From Planctomycetota bacterium (lineage in GTDB: Bacteria > Planctomycetota > Planctomycetia > Isosphaerales > Isosphaeraceae): a stretch of 6,052 bases of DNA. Below, in pieces: positions 1 through 5,984 of this stretch. Under the pieces are notes generated by a model. That model searched no databases. It had not been told where the DNA came from and was given only the letters and a program-made list of their open reading frames with translations. The translations under genes were made by a program, and so were the position numbers. Position 1 is the stretch's first letter; every line of letters starts with the position of its first letter. The DNA is taken from the NCBI GenBank assembly GCA_021778575.1, contig JAJYCH010000319.1:1-6052 (forward strand). Direction: 5' to 3'.

Positions 1-108
1 TAGGGTCCGCTATGCGGACCGTGGTTTCGATCGACAAATCTCGAGGGTCTGGTCGTTGCCCTGTGGTCGGGCGAAGCCCGCAACCACGGTCCGCACAGCG
101 GACCCTAC
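1..108. repeat. Inverted pair of palindromic repeats (REP/BIME-like)
   Basis: Bases 1-26 and 82-107 are inverted copies with a single mismatch (25 of 26), separated by a 55-nt spacer. Each arm is also a hairpin: GGTCCGC-TAT-GCGGACC at 4-20 and GGTCCGC-ACA-GCGGACC at 88-104, and the only arm difference falls in the loop. This hairpin-within-inverted-repeat layout is typical of REP pairs (BIMEs) or small non-autonomous elements. The left arm touches the window edge, so the element may extend further. It starts about 40 nt beyond the hydrolase stop codon and might also end or stabilise that transcript. No T-run follows the stem on the minus strand, so a classical intrinsic terminator is not supported. 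Membership of a repeat family is inferred from structure only. Confidence 0.75.
63..87. other. Imperfect GC-rich hairpin inside the repeat spacer
   Basis: GTGGT CGGGC GAA GCCCG CA ACCAC forms two 5-bp stems with a 2-nt bulge and a 3-nt loop. It overlaps the first bases of the right repeat arm, so it competes with the long 26-bp pairing. Read on the minus strand it lies about 60 nt past the hydrolase stop codon. It could be a transcript 3' end structure, but there is no U-tract. The structure is seen directly; any function is inference. Confidence 0.5.
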
Positions 109-146
109 CAGACTTTGCAAACCTCCTGTCGATCCCGTCGGCGAGC

Positions 147-2033
147 CTATTCTCCGTGACGACCCAGCGGCGGCCCGCTTGCCTGGAGCGTGATTCCAAT
201 ATGTTCGAGCAAGATTCGGTGAACTTCCTGAATCGCATACGGATTCGATTGAACGCCGTGGTTCGACTGGACCAGAAGTTCCGTCGCCGCTCCCTCGAAG
301 TGCGAACTCTTGTACGGAACGACGCCGTCGGTCGTGTTCTCTTTCCCCTCGGGCCGCTGGTAGCCGATGATCGAGTGGAAGATCACCTTCGGGCCGGGCT
401 TCATCGTCAGCAGCGCCTTGAGATAAGGCGATTCGGGATCGAGCGTTTCGATACTGGTCGGAACCCTCCGGAATCGTTTCGGAAACGCGTCGGGATTGTC
501 GCGGACCAGTCGATACAAGAGGTTGCTCACATGGTCGTCGGCGCTGATCAAGTTCGAACTGACGCGACCGACGACGCCCCGGCTGAGGTCGGAGCCTCGA
601 TGCGGCACGGCGAGAAAAACAACGCGTTCGACGAATGGCATTGCCGGAAAAAACATGTAACGCTGAAGTTCGTCGAGAACCTCGGGTGATCCCTTGATCT
701 GGCTAAACGGGATCGGCGCGTTCAGCTCCCAGAACTTCTGCTCGCTCTCGACGGCCATGGCGTGGCTCAACAAGCCGCCCATGCTGTGGCCGAGCAAGAC
801 CATCTTGGAATAGGCCGGGTCGGGGCGACCATCGGGGAGAACGAACGATTGCTCGGCTTGCTGCAACGTATCGCGCAGGCCGGCCGCGGCGATCGGGAAC
901 GGAATCCCGGTCGGATACATGTAGAGCATGAACTGATAACGTTCCTGAATCCGCGGATCGAGGAGCAGGTCGTTGACCATCGCCACCCAGGCCAGTGGCG
1001 ACGATGCCAGTCCGTGAACCATCACGACCGGAATCTTTCCCGGTTCGTATGGTCGGATCATCATCAGACCGGTTCGGCCCGCCGCCGCTCCAGGACGAAG
1101 CAGTCCTGTCCAGCGAAATCGGTTCATGTCGGAGCGCGACCACATATAGGCCAGCGGGGTGGTCAGGTCGCTCTCGACCGGAATCGACGGATTGCCGACG
1201 GTCCGGGTCCGCAAGGGATCGATCAGATCAAAAGTGAGCTCGCGATTTTCCTTTCCCCGGGCTACCGGCCGAAACTTCGAGATCGGGGTCACGAAGGCGG
1301 TCAGAGGGAAGGCCATTTCGGGAGTATAGTATCGCTCGGCGCCGTCGGCTTTTTTGTCGGAACGGCGGACAGCGATCAACGGAACGCCAAGCCCGTATTG
1401 ATAGTTGATCGTCGGCAGGCCCGAGACCTCGAACGAGGAGGCGAGGATGATTTGGCTGATATCCTCGGGGCTCCAGGCAGAATCGCTCAAGGCGATCTTG
1501 AAAATCTGTTCGCGATCCTTGAGCTTGAGGCTGAACTCGCCGCTGGTTTCAAACTTCACGCCATTGGCGATCGCCTCGCGGACCAGTCGGTCGAGCGCGC
1601 CGTTGTAGAGATCACAGGCCAGGCGATAGCGGGGATCGGACGGCTGGCGGGCGTGGGCGAGTTCGGGCCAGAACAGATAGTCATAGGCATAAGAAAGAGC
1701 ATCGATCGTTCGTTCGATCGAATCGGTCTTGTGTCGCCGCTCGTGTCGCTTGCTCTCGACCCAGGAGAGTTCGGCGAGCGCATACACGATGTCCGGCTCG
1801 GGATTGACCCGGGCTTGCCTGTCGAGTGTGGCGATCACGCCGGCCGGGTCACGCCGGTAGGTGGTTTCGAGAGCGAAACGCTTGAGAGTCTCGACGGTCC
1901 GCTCGCTCGGACGATCGAGTCCCGCGAGATTCTTCTGGAACGATTGCGGCCGGTCACCCTTGCTCGGCGAGACGGTCACGTCGGAGGGCCAGGCCAGCAG
2001 GGCCAGGGCGATCGAAAGGTGGGCCACAATCAT
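147..2033 (-). CDS. Exported alpha/beta hydrolase (lipase/esterase-like, GHSMGG)
   Basis: Predicted 628-aa serine hydrolase of the alpha/beta fold, probably acting on an ester or lipid outside the cytoplasm; the substrate is unknown. Numbering is from the chosen ATG. Residues 4-16 form a hydrophobic stretch like a signal peptide or anchor, though the basic n-region is weak. Residues 35-310 are a helical, charged region I do not recognise. The catalytic domain follows: VMVHGL (oxyanion strand, 337-342), GHSMGG nucleophile elbow with Ser417, VPHRGSD (477-483), TDGVVP with likely acid Asp569, and SNHG with likely base His592. This pattern matches bacterial PGAP1-like/esterase-lipase family proteins. 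The open frame extends to an ATG at 2087, but I chose 2033 because it has GGAG upstream, starts the hydrophobic segment, and lies about 65 nt after a strong promoter. It ends in TAG. It probably forms its own transcription unit. Confidence 0.85.
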   Translation of the reverse strand: MIVAHLSIALALLAWPSDVTVSPSKGDRPQSFQKNLAGLDRPSERTVETLKRFALETTYRRDPAGVIATLDRQARVNPEPDIVYALAELSWVESKRHERRHKTDSIERTIDALSYAYDYLFWPELAHARQPSDPRYRLACDLYNGALDRLVREAIANGVKFETSGEFSLKLKDREQIFKIALSDSAWSPEDISQIILASSFEVSGLPTINYQYGLGVPLIAVRRSDKKADGAERYYTPEMAFPLTAFVTPISKFRPVARGKENRELTFDLIDPLRTRTVGNPSIPVESDLTTPLAYMWSRSDMNRFRWTGLLRPGAAAGRTGLMMIRPYEPGKIPVVMVHGLASSPLAWVAMVNDLLLDPRIQERYQFMLYMYPTGIPFPIAAAGLRDTLQQAEQSFVLPDGRPDPAYSKMVLLGHSMGGLLSHAMAVESEQKFWELNAPIPFSQIKGSPEVLDELQRYMFFPAMPFVERVVFLAVPHRGSDLSRGVVGRVSSNLISADDHVSNLLYRLVRDNPDAFPKRFRRVPTSIETLDPESPYLKALLTMKPGPKVIFHSIIGYQRPEGKENTTDGVVPYKSSHFEGAATELLVQSNHGVQSNPYAIQEVHRILLEHIGITLQASGPPLGRHGE

Positions 2034-2047
2034 GGGCGGGTCACTCC
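2034..2047 (-). promoter_or_regulatory. Ribosome binding site GGAGTGA-N7 of the hydrolase
   Basis: On the minus strand the sequence before the ATG at 2033 is GGAGTGA-CCCGCCC. GGAG is a good Shine-Dalgarno core, somewhat far (10 nt) from the start. The same GGAGTGA-N7-ATG arrangement precedes the glycosyltransferase start at 5808. This site is a main reason for choosing 2033 over the upstream ATG at 2087. Confidence 0.55.
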
Positions 2048-2104
2048 ATCGACCCGGGGGGGCATTCGCGGTCCTCGAGCCACTCACGAGGAATCGCGTA
2101 TCGC

Positions 2105-2132
2105 ATCATACGATGACCTCTCGAAGGGTCAA
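2105..2132 (-). promoter_or_regulatory. Sigma70-type promoter of the hydrolase gene
   Basis: Minus-strand TTGACC (2132-2127), a 16-nt spacer, then TATGAT (2110-2105). Each hexamer matches the sigma70 consensus at 5 of 6 positions. A start point near 2098 would give a leader of about 65 nt to the ATG at 2033 and only about 11 nt to the ATG at 2087. It lies in the 147-bp gap after the methyltransferase stop codon, so the hydrolase can be transcribed separately from the genes before it. Recognised by eye, not tested. Confidence 0.6.
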
Positions 2133-2180
2133 GCCCGTCATCCCGTGGTCGCTCGCGAATCGCTTGCCGGGTTCTCGATC

Positions 2181-2876
2181 TTAGCGCGAGGCATGAAAGA
2201 CCATCCGACCATACTGGTGATTCCGCCGTCCCAGAACCGGGTACGGAGCCGGGGTCAGCGGAGACGCCTTGATCTTCCGGAACCCGGCCAGCCGGAGCAT
2301 CCCTTCGACGGCCGCCTGGTTGGGACCGCACCAGTTGGTCGGGTCGTTGGCGCATTCATCAAACGGATAAAATGCGATGGTGGGAACCTTGTGCTCGATC
2401 ATGTCCACGTGCGTTTCAATAATGATGTCTTGTTTCGCCAGGGCGGCGACCTTCAGGAACGTGCCGACGGGGTCGGGGAGGTGGTAAAGCACGCCCAGAA
2501 ACAGAACAAGATCGAACTGGCCGAGCCGCTCGACCGAGAGGTCGTTGACCTCCATCTCGACATCCTCGACCCGCGATCCCAGCACTTTGCGAGCGAACTC
2601 GAATCCGGCCTTGCCGATCGAGTCCACCTTCCAGACTCCGCCGTCGAGAGCGACGACCCGACTGGCGCCGCGACGCTCGGCCTCGAACGAGAAGAAGCCA
2701 TCCCAGGCACCAACGTCGAGGACCGTCTTGCCCATCAGATTCTCAGGCAGCTGAATCTGGCGGAGCTTGGTGGGCGTGTCATCGAACCCGGGAGTGACGA
2801 TCCCGTTGCCGAGATCGATCCGGTGGAACCAGTTGATCTGCTTCAGCTCATCCGGGTTGATCGACATGGTGTGCAT
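2181..2876 (-). CDS. SAM-dependent methyltransferase, CmoB/DUF1698-like
   Basis: Class I (Rossmann) methyltransferase of 231 aa, cytoplasmic, probably methylating a sugar or glycan intermediate made by the adjacent glycosyltransferases. In numbering from the chosen ATG, WFHRIDLGNGIVTPG (16-30) is the family's N-terminal signature, VLDVGAWDG (52-60) is SAM motif I, VVALD (74-78) carries the acidic ribose-binding residue, and FLGVLYHLPDP (126-136) is the motif shared with CmoB, where the equivalent is GVLYHRRSP. NWCGPN (181-186) is near the C-terminal helix. CmoB itself modifies tRNA wobble uridine and is longer. This short form next to glycosyltransferases suggests a glycan substrate, which is inference. 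The frame opens at a TTG at 2906, but the ATG at 2876 has GGAG seven nucleotides upstream. A third option is the ATG at 2867. It follows the preceding gene by 37 bp, so it is probably co-transcribed. Stop is TAA. Confidence 0.85.
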   Translation of the reverse strand: MHTMSINPDELKQINWFHRIDLGNGIVTPGFDDTPTKLRQIQLPENLMGKTVLDVGAWDGFFSFEAERRGASRVVALDGGVWKVDSIGKAGFEFARKVLGSRVEDVEMEVNDLSVERLGQFDLVLFLGVLYHLPDPVGTFLKVAALAKQDIIIETHVDMIEHKVPTIAFYPFDECANDPTNWCGPNQAAVEGMLRLAGFRKIKASPLTPAPYPVLGRRNHQYGRMVFHASR

Positions 2877-2887
2877 CCGACATCTCC
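2877..2887 (-). promoter_or_regulatory. Ribosome binding site deciding the methyltransferase start
   Basis: GGAG-ATGTCGG directly precedes the ATG at 2876, a 7-nt spacing that is close to optimal. The competing TTG at 2906 has only GAAGG abutting it, and the ATG at 2867 lacks a well-placed purine-rich site. This settles the start at 2876 with fair confidence. Confidence 0.6.
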
Positions 2888-2913
2888 GTTCTGTGGGGAA
2901 TTCCAACCTTCAA

Positions 2914-4110
2914 TCAGGCCGCCGCGTTCGAAGCGTTGGCTCGCGAATCAGTCTGTCGGCACGAGTCAAGCAAGACCCTCGCGACGTTGTGCCAGGAGAA
3001 CTGCCCGTCGAGCGGTTCCCGGGGAATGTTGACCGGTTGCGAGGCCGCCAGAGCGCTCCAGGCGGCATCGACCGTCACGGCGTCGCAGGGGTCGAAGAAG
3101 TGCAGTCCGGGTGAATCGAATTCTCGGAGCGAGCTGTTGTAACTGGCCAGGACCGGTGTGCCGTGGCGGAGCGAGTCGAGGACCGGAAAGCCGAACCCTT
3201 CATAGAGCGACGGGTAGATCGACCAGCCGACACTCCGGTAAAGCTTGCAGAGCGCCGCGTCGGTCACGACGCCAAGAAAGCGAATACGTCGCTGGCTTCC
3301 GCGTCGCCGCTCGAATTGCTTCAGATCACGCTTCGAGGTCAACCAGCCAATCGAGCCGACCCACCAGAGTTCGGCGCGGGCGGGCAAGACGGTCGAGGAA
3401 TGAAACCAGTTGAACAGGAATTCCGGATTCTTGCGTGGTTCGAGGGTCGAAACCACCAGGCCGACATCCGGTCGTCGCCGGGCCGCGCCGGTCTGAACGT
3501 GATGATCGACGCAGAGGCTCGGTCCCGACTGAGCCACGACGATCCGGTCGGGATCGATCGCCGCGAGCCAGGAGGCGTCGGCCGCAGTCGAATACGAGAC
3601 GGCCAGGGCAATGTCGGACGACAGCACCGCCTTCGAGCAGAGCCCTTGAAAGTGAGACCGCGTGACTTCCTTGTGAGTCTGCGGCAACAGCAACGGCGTC
3701 AGATCGTGAAGAATGCTCACTTCATGATCAAACGATCGTTCGATCGGTCGGAGCATCGGCCAGACGCCGATACTACCGCTCGGCGGTGTTCCGAGCGGCT
3801 TGCGCTCCCCTTGCATCAGCCGACGAGCCCAGGTTCCGAGATCCTGGTCCTGGGTCCAGTCGAGTCCCTCGGGCGGCTCGATCACCTGATTTCGTGAGAA
3901 GAATCGGACGGTCCGGAGCCGGGCCATCGCCAGGGCGAGTCGCGCCGCATACCGGCCGATACCGGTCAGGTGCCGGTCACTCAACGGATTCGCATCAAAA
4001 TAGACGGGCGGCGCTGAGCCATCTTCCGGGGGAAAAGAAAGGCTGGAAGCAAGCATGATGGAATATTCCGATGTCGAAGCCGTTGGAAGAGATCCGGTCT
4101 CATTCGCCAC
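2914..4110 (-). CDS. GT4-type glycosyltransferase (GT-B fold)
   Basis: A 398-aa GT-B glycosyltransferase, probably cytoplasmic, moving a sugar from a nucleotide-sugar donor to a growing surface glycan. The N-terminal acceptor domain starts at about residue 36 (VYFDANPL) and has SDRHLTGIGRY (44-54), typical of GT4 mannosyl/rhamnosyl-type enzymes, and HDLTPLLLP (135-143). The donor domain has STLEPRKNPEF (221-231), RFLGVVTDAALCKLYRSV (277-294) and YPSLYEGFGFPVLDSLRHG (299-317). The EX7E donor motif is present as EX7D (Glu304, Asp312). No membrane segment is evident. The first 35 residues are Ser/Thr/Pro-rich and look like a tail or linker. The start used is a GTG 15 bp after the upstream stop; the ATG at 4056 is an equally possible start and neither has a strong ribosome site. 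It lies in the same frame as the upstream glycosyltransferase, separated by one TGA. Donor and acceptor cannot be told from sequence. Confidence 0.85.
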   Translation of the reverse strand: MANETGSLPTASTSEYSIMLASSLSFPPEDGSAPPVYFDANPLSDRHLTGIGRYAARLALAMARLRTVRFFSRNQVIEPPEGLDWTQDQDLGTWARRLMQGERKPLGTPPSGSIGVWPMLRPIERSFDHEVSILHDLTPLLLPQTHKEVTRSHFQGLCSKAVLSSDIALAVSYSTAADASWLAAIDPDRIVVAQSGPSLCVDHHVQTGAARRRPDVGLVVSTLEPRKNPEFLFNWFHSSTVLPARAELWWVGSIGWLTSKRDLKQFERRRGSQRRIRFLGVVTDAALCKLYRSVGWSIYPSLYEGFGFPVLDSLRHGTPVLASYNSSLREFDSPGLHFFDPCDAVTVDAAWSALAASQPVNIPREPLDGQFSWHNVARVLLDSCRQTDSRANASNAAA

Positions 4111-4125
4111 GATTGATCCGACCCA

Positions 4126-5808
4126 TCAGGAGGCCCAGGCAAACCGTCCGGTCTCGATCTGAGGAAGCTGGGCCAGCGCCTCGCGAAGGGCAACCTCGAC
4201 CACCTCGCGACTGGCGTATCGCCTCATCCGGTCGCGAGCGGCTTCGGCCATTTCCTGATAGCGGGCCGGGTCGTTCTCGACCAGTTCCGCACTGGCGAGA
4301 AGATGGTCGTGCAGGTCGGACCAGACCATCCGGTTCCAGTAGGTCTCGATCTTCATGTCGGGATCATGCGGCCAGTAGGTTGGCTCGGGATTGGTCCGGA
4401 TCACGAAGCCGACCTGGTCGTCCATGAAGTCGGCCATCGACGTATGATCCGGAGCGATCGACGGCCGTCCCGAGGCCAGCGACTGCTGAAGCGGCAGGCA
4501 GGCCCCTTCGGCCCGGCTGGTGTTCACGTAGTAGGTGGACACGCGCATCAGTTCGGCCATCTGTTGATCGGTCAAGAAGTCGGTGATGACGACCAGTCGG
4601 CATTTGTGCTCGATGCCGAGCCCCTGATACATCAGCCGGAACAGGCTGATTTCGTGATGCTCGCGGACCGGATTGGTCGCCAGCTTGATTACCAGCGTCA
4701 CGTCCTCGCGATCCCGAAAGGCAAGGAGGTACGCGCTCAACAGGTCGACATGATTCTTGCGGCGATCGCCGAGATTGAAGATGCTGCTGTAAAGCAAACC
4801 GCCGAGCGTCAACGGAGTCGATGGCAGGAGCGGGTCCGGCGCGAGGATCGGTTCACGACCGACGGCTTTGAGTGCCTTCACCTTCAAGCTGGTCATCTTC
4901 TGCAGCGCTTCGGGACTGAGCCAACGCTTGACGTACTTGCGGTAGCCATCGCGGGCGATGGCGTAGCCGAGCCGTCCCGGACTGGGACGTCCGCCGGGCA
5001 TCGGTTGCCGGGTATAGGGGTCGATGCCCGAAGACATCAGCAAATAGTGGCGGGTCCGGGCGATCCGTTCCAGCGTTTTGGTGCCGAGCCAGGGATAGAC
5101 CTTGCGGAAGGCACCACGGACGGCCAGATAGCCGCGCCGCTTCAGACCTGGTCGGGTCGTCGGGCTCGGGATGGGACGAGGAGACTCGGCCGGTTCTGTC
5201 GGCGAACCGGTCGGAGTTTCAACTTCGACCGGACCTCCCCACGAGACATGACGGCAGGTCAGGGTCCAGCTATGCTCGGAATCCCACGCGGGAAGCGAAA
5301 AATGCTCAGGCTTGAGCGGCACGGGAACGACGCCGATCGGCACATCGACCCCAGCCCGACGGAAGGCATCGCGCGTGAACTCGCACGCCGTGATGATCAG
5401 GTCGGCGCGCTGGGTGATCCTCGCCCAGTTCTGCCGGCTATCGAATCGGAAGTCACGGTTCGGGATATCGGGGAATTCCCAGAACGGAAAGATCACGTTC
5501 GGCAGAGCCGGAGTCAAATAAACATCCTGCGGGGGATGGAGCGAGAGATGGATCGGCTGATAACCGTCGGCTTCGGCTTTCGCGGCGACGAACGGTAAGC
5601 TGCTCTCGGGATGATCGATCAGCCGCCAGGTTCCCAGTTTTTCGAGGACCGGCGCCAGGGCTTCGAGGACGAAGAAATAGGAGTAGGCCGCCGACCCGAG
5701 GGTCTTGCTGATTCCCTTGGCACAACCGGTTGTGCTCACCAGGAATGCGTAGGGGCGCGCCGAGGGCCGGCGATCCAAAAAGGGCTCGCGACGGACGTTC
5801 GGTACCAT
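4126..5808 (-). CDS. GT-B glycosyltransferase with long interdomain insert
   Basis: A 560-aa glycosyltransferase, first gene of the likely glycan operon. Numbering is from the chosen ATG. The N-terminal domain runs from about 20 to 185: YAFLVSTTGCAKG (20-32), FPFWEFPDIPNRDF (107-120), RADLIITACEFTRDAF (134-149) and GVVPVPLKPEHF (159-170). A Pro/Ser/Thr-rich stretch (193-221) and a basic, helical region to about 330 (RKVYPWLGTKTLERIARTR, 235-253) separate it from the donor domain. The donor domain has LLYSSIFNLGDRRKN (338-352), TLVIKLATNP (371-380) and NTSRAEGACLPLQQSLASGRPSIAPDHT (429-456). The EX7E motif is EX7Q (Glu434, Gln442). At 560 aa it is much longer than the usual 350-420 aa because of the insert. 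The frame opens at a TTG at 5913, but 5808 has GGAG upstream and lies about 64 nt after a promoter. Earlier in-frame ATGs at 5883 and 5862 lack ribosome sites. Stop is TGA. Confidence 0.85.
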   Translation of the reverse strand: MVPNVRREPFLDRRPSARPYAFLVSTTGCAKGISKTLGSAAYSYFFVLEALAPVLEKLGTWRLIDHPESSLPFVAAKAEADGYQPIHLSLHPPQDVYLTPALPNVIFPFWEFPDIPNRDFRFDSRQNWARITQRADLIITACEFTRDAFRRAGVDVPIGVVPVPLKPEHFSLPAWDSEHSWTLTCRHVSWGGPVEVETPTGSPTEPAESPRPIPSPTTRPGLKRRGYLAVRGAFRKVYPWLGTKTLERIARTRHYLLMSSGIDPYTRQPMPGGRPSPGRLGYAIARDGYRKYVKRWLSPEALQKMTSLKVKALKAVGREPILAPDPLLPSTPLTLGGLLYSSIFNLGDRRKNHVDLLSAYLLAFRDREDVTLVIKLATNPVREHHEISLFRLMYQGLGIEHKCRLVVITDFLTDQQMAELMRVSTYYVNTSRAEGACLPLQQSLASGRPSIAPDHTSMADFMDDQVGFVIRTNPEPTYWPHDPDMKIETYWNRMVWSDLHDHLLASAELVENDPARYQEMAEAARDRMRRYASREVVEVALREALAQLPQIETGRFAWAS

Positions 5809-5822
5809 GATGGACTCACTCC
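5809..5822 (-). promoter_or_regulatory. Ribosome binding site GGAGTGA-N7 of the first glycosyltransferase
   Basis: Minus-strand GGAGTGA-GTCCATC directly precedes the ATG at 5808. It has the same seven bases and spacing as the site before the hydrolase ATG at 2033. The Shine-Dalgarno core GGAG lies 10 nt from the start. It supports 5808 over the longer open frame. Confidence 0.5.
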
Positions 5823-5878
5823 GCTCCGTCGACGGATCGCCGAATCCGTTCGGCCATGCCATCGAAGGCTGAACGCGG

Positions 5879-5907
5879 ACCATAAACCGACCGGGCCAAA
5901 TGGTCAA
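5879..5907 (-). promoter_or_regulatory. Sigma70-type promoter of the glycan operon
   Basis: Minus-strand TTGACC (5907-5902), a 17-nt spacer, then TATGGT (5884-5879). The -35 matches consensus at 5 of 6 positions and the -10 at 4 of 6, with ideal spacing. A start near 5872 leaves a leader of about 64 nt to the ATG at 5808 and rules out the ATG at 5883, which sits inside the -10 box. It would drive the two glycosyltransferases and the methyltransferase. Recognised by eye. Confidence 0.5.
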
Positions 5908-5984
5908 CCGCAATCGAGGACCGGTTCCCGAAGCGGTGTACCCAAATTTTCTGGGGGAACTCGGACGGATTTGACCTCTGGAGT

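Noticed and set aside
1..108. Possible tRNA or structured RNA gene at the left end.
   Set aside because: The stems do not form a cloverleaf, there is no T-loop GTTCRA motif or CCA-compatible acceptor stem, and the nested palindromes fit a repeat element better.
12..689. 225-codon open frame on the plus strand, starting inside the palindromic repeat.
   Set aside because: It starts in the repeat arm and is antisense to the C-terminal hydrolase region, which contains the likely acid and base residues. No ribosome site or domain is visible.
1566..1575. GGCGATCGCC palindrome resembling the cyanobacterial HIP1 octamer, plus many CGATCG strings.
   Set aside because: The octamer appears inside coding sequence and the CGATCG strings follow from frequent codon pairs such as CGA-TCG. 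There is no HIP1-like density.
2041..2109. Short frame MRYAIPREWLEDRECPPGSME in the hydrolase leader, ending 7 nt before the ATG.
   Set aside because: Both possible ATGs (2109 and 2106) overlap the -10 box, upstream of the predicted transcription start, so the promoter described would not transcribe them. It would count only if transcripts read through from the operon.
762..3032. 756-codon open frame on the plus strand, antisense to the hydrolase and methyltransferase.
   Set aside because: It runs opposite to two genes with clear catalytic motifs, crosses their intergenic gap, and its translation shows no recognisable fold. High GC with biased third positions routinely leaves the antisense frame open.
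5201..5221. CCGGTTC-N7-GAACCGG inverted repeat.
   Set aside because: It lies inside the Pro/Ser/Thr-rich coding stretch of the glycosyltransferase, where low-complexity codons easily create such a match. Nothing supports a regulatory role.
4303..5598. 431-codon open frame on the plus strand, antisense to the first glycosyltransferase.
   Set aside because: Its translation is rich in His/Arg/Gly/Asp and shows no domain pattern, while the opposite strand encodes a well-formed GT-B enzyme.
2087..5913. Longest-frame starts of the four genes: ATG 2087, TTG 2906, GTG 4110, TTG 5913.
   Set aside because: The 2087, 2906 and 5913 starts were dropped because internal ATGs have better ribosome sites, and at 2087 and 5913 also because of promoter position. 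GTG 4110 was kept because no better site exists, with ATG 4056 as the alternative.
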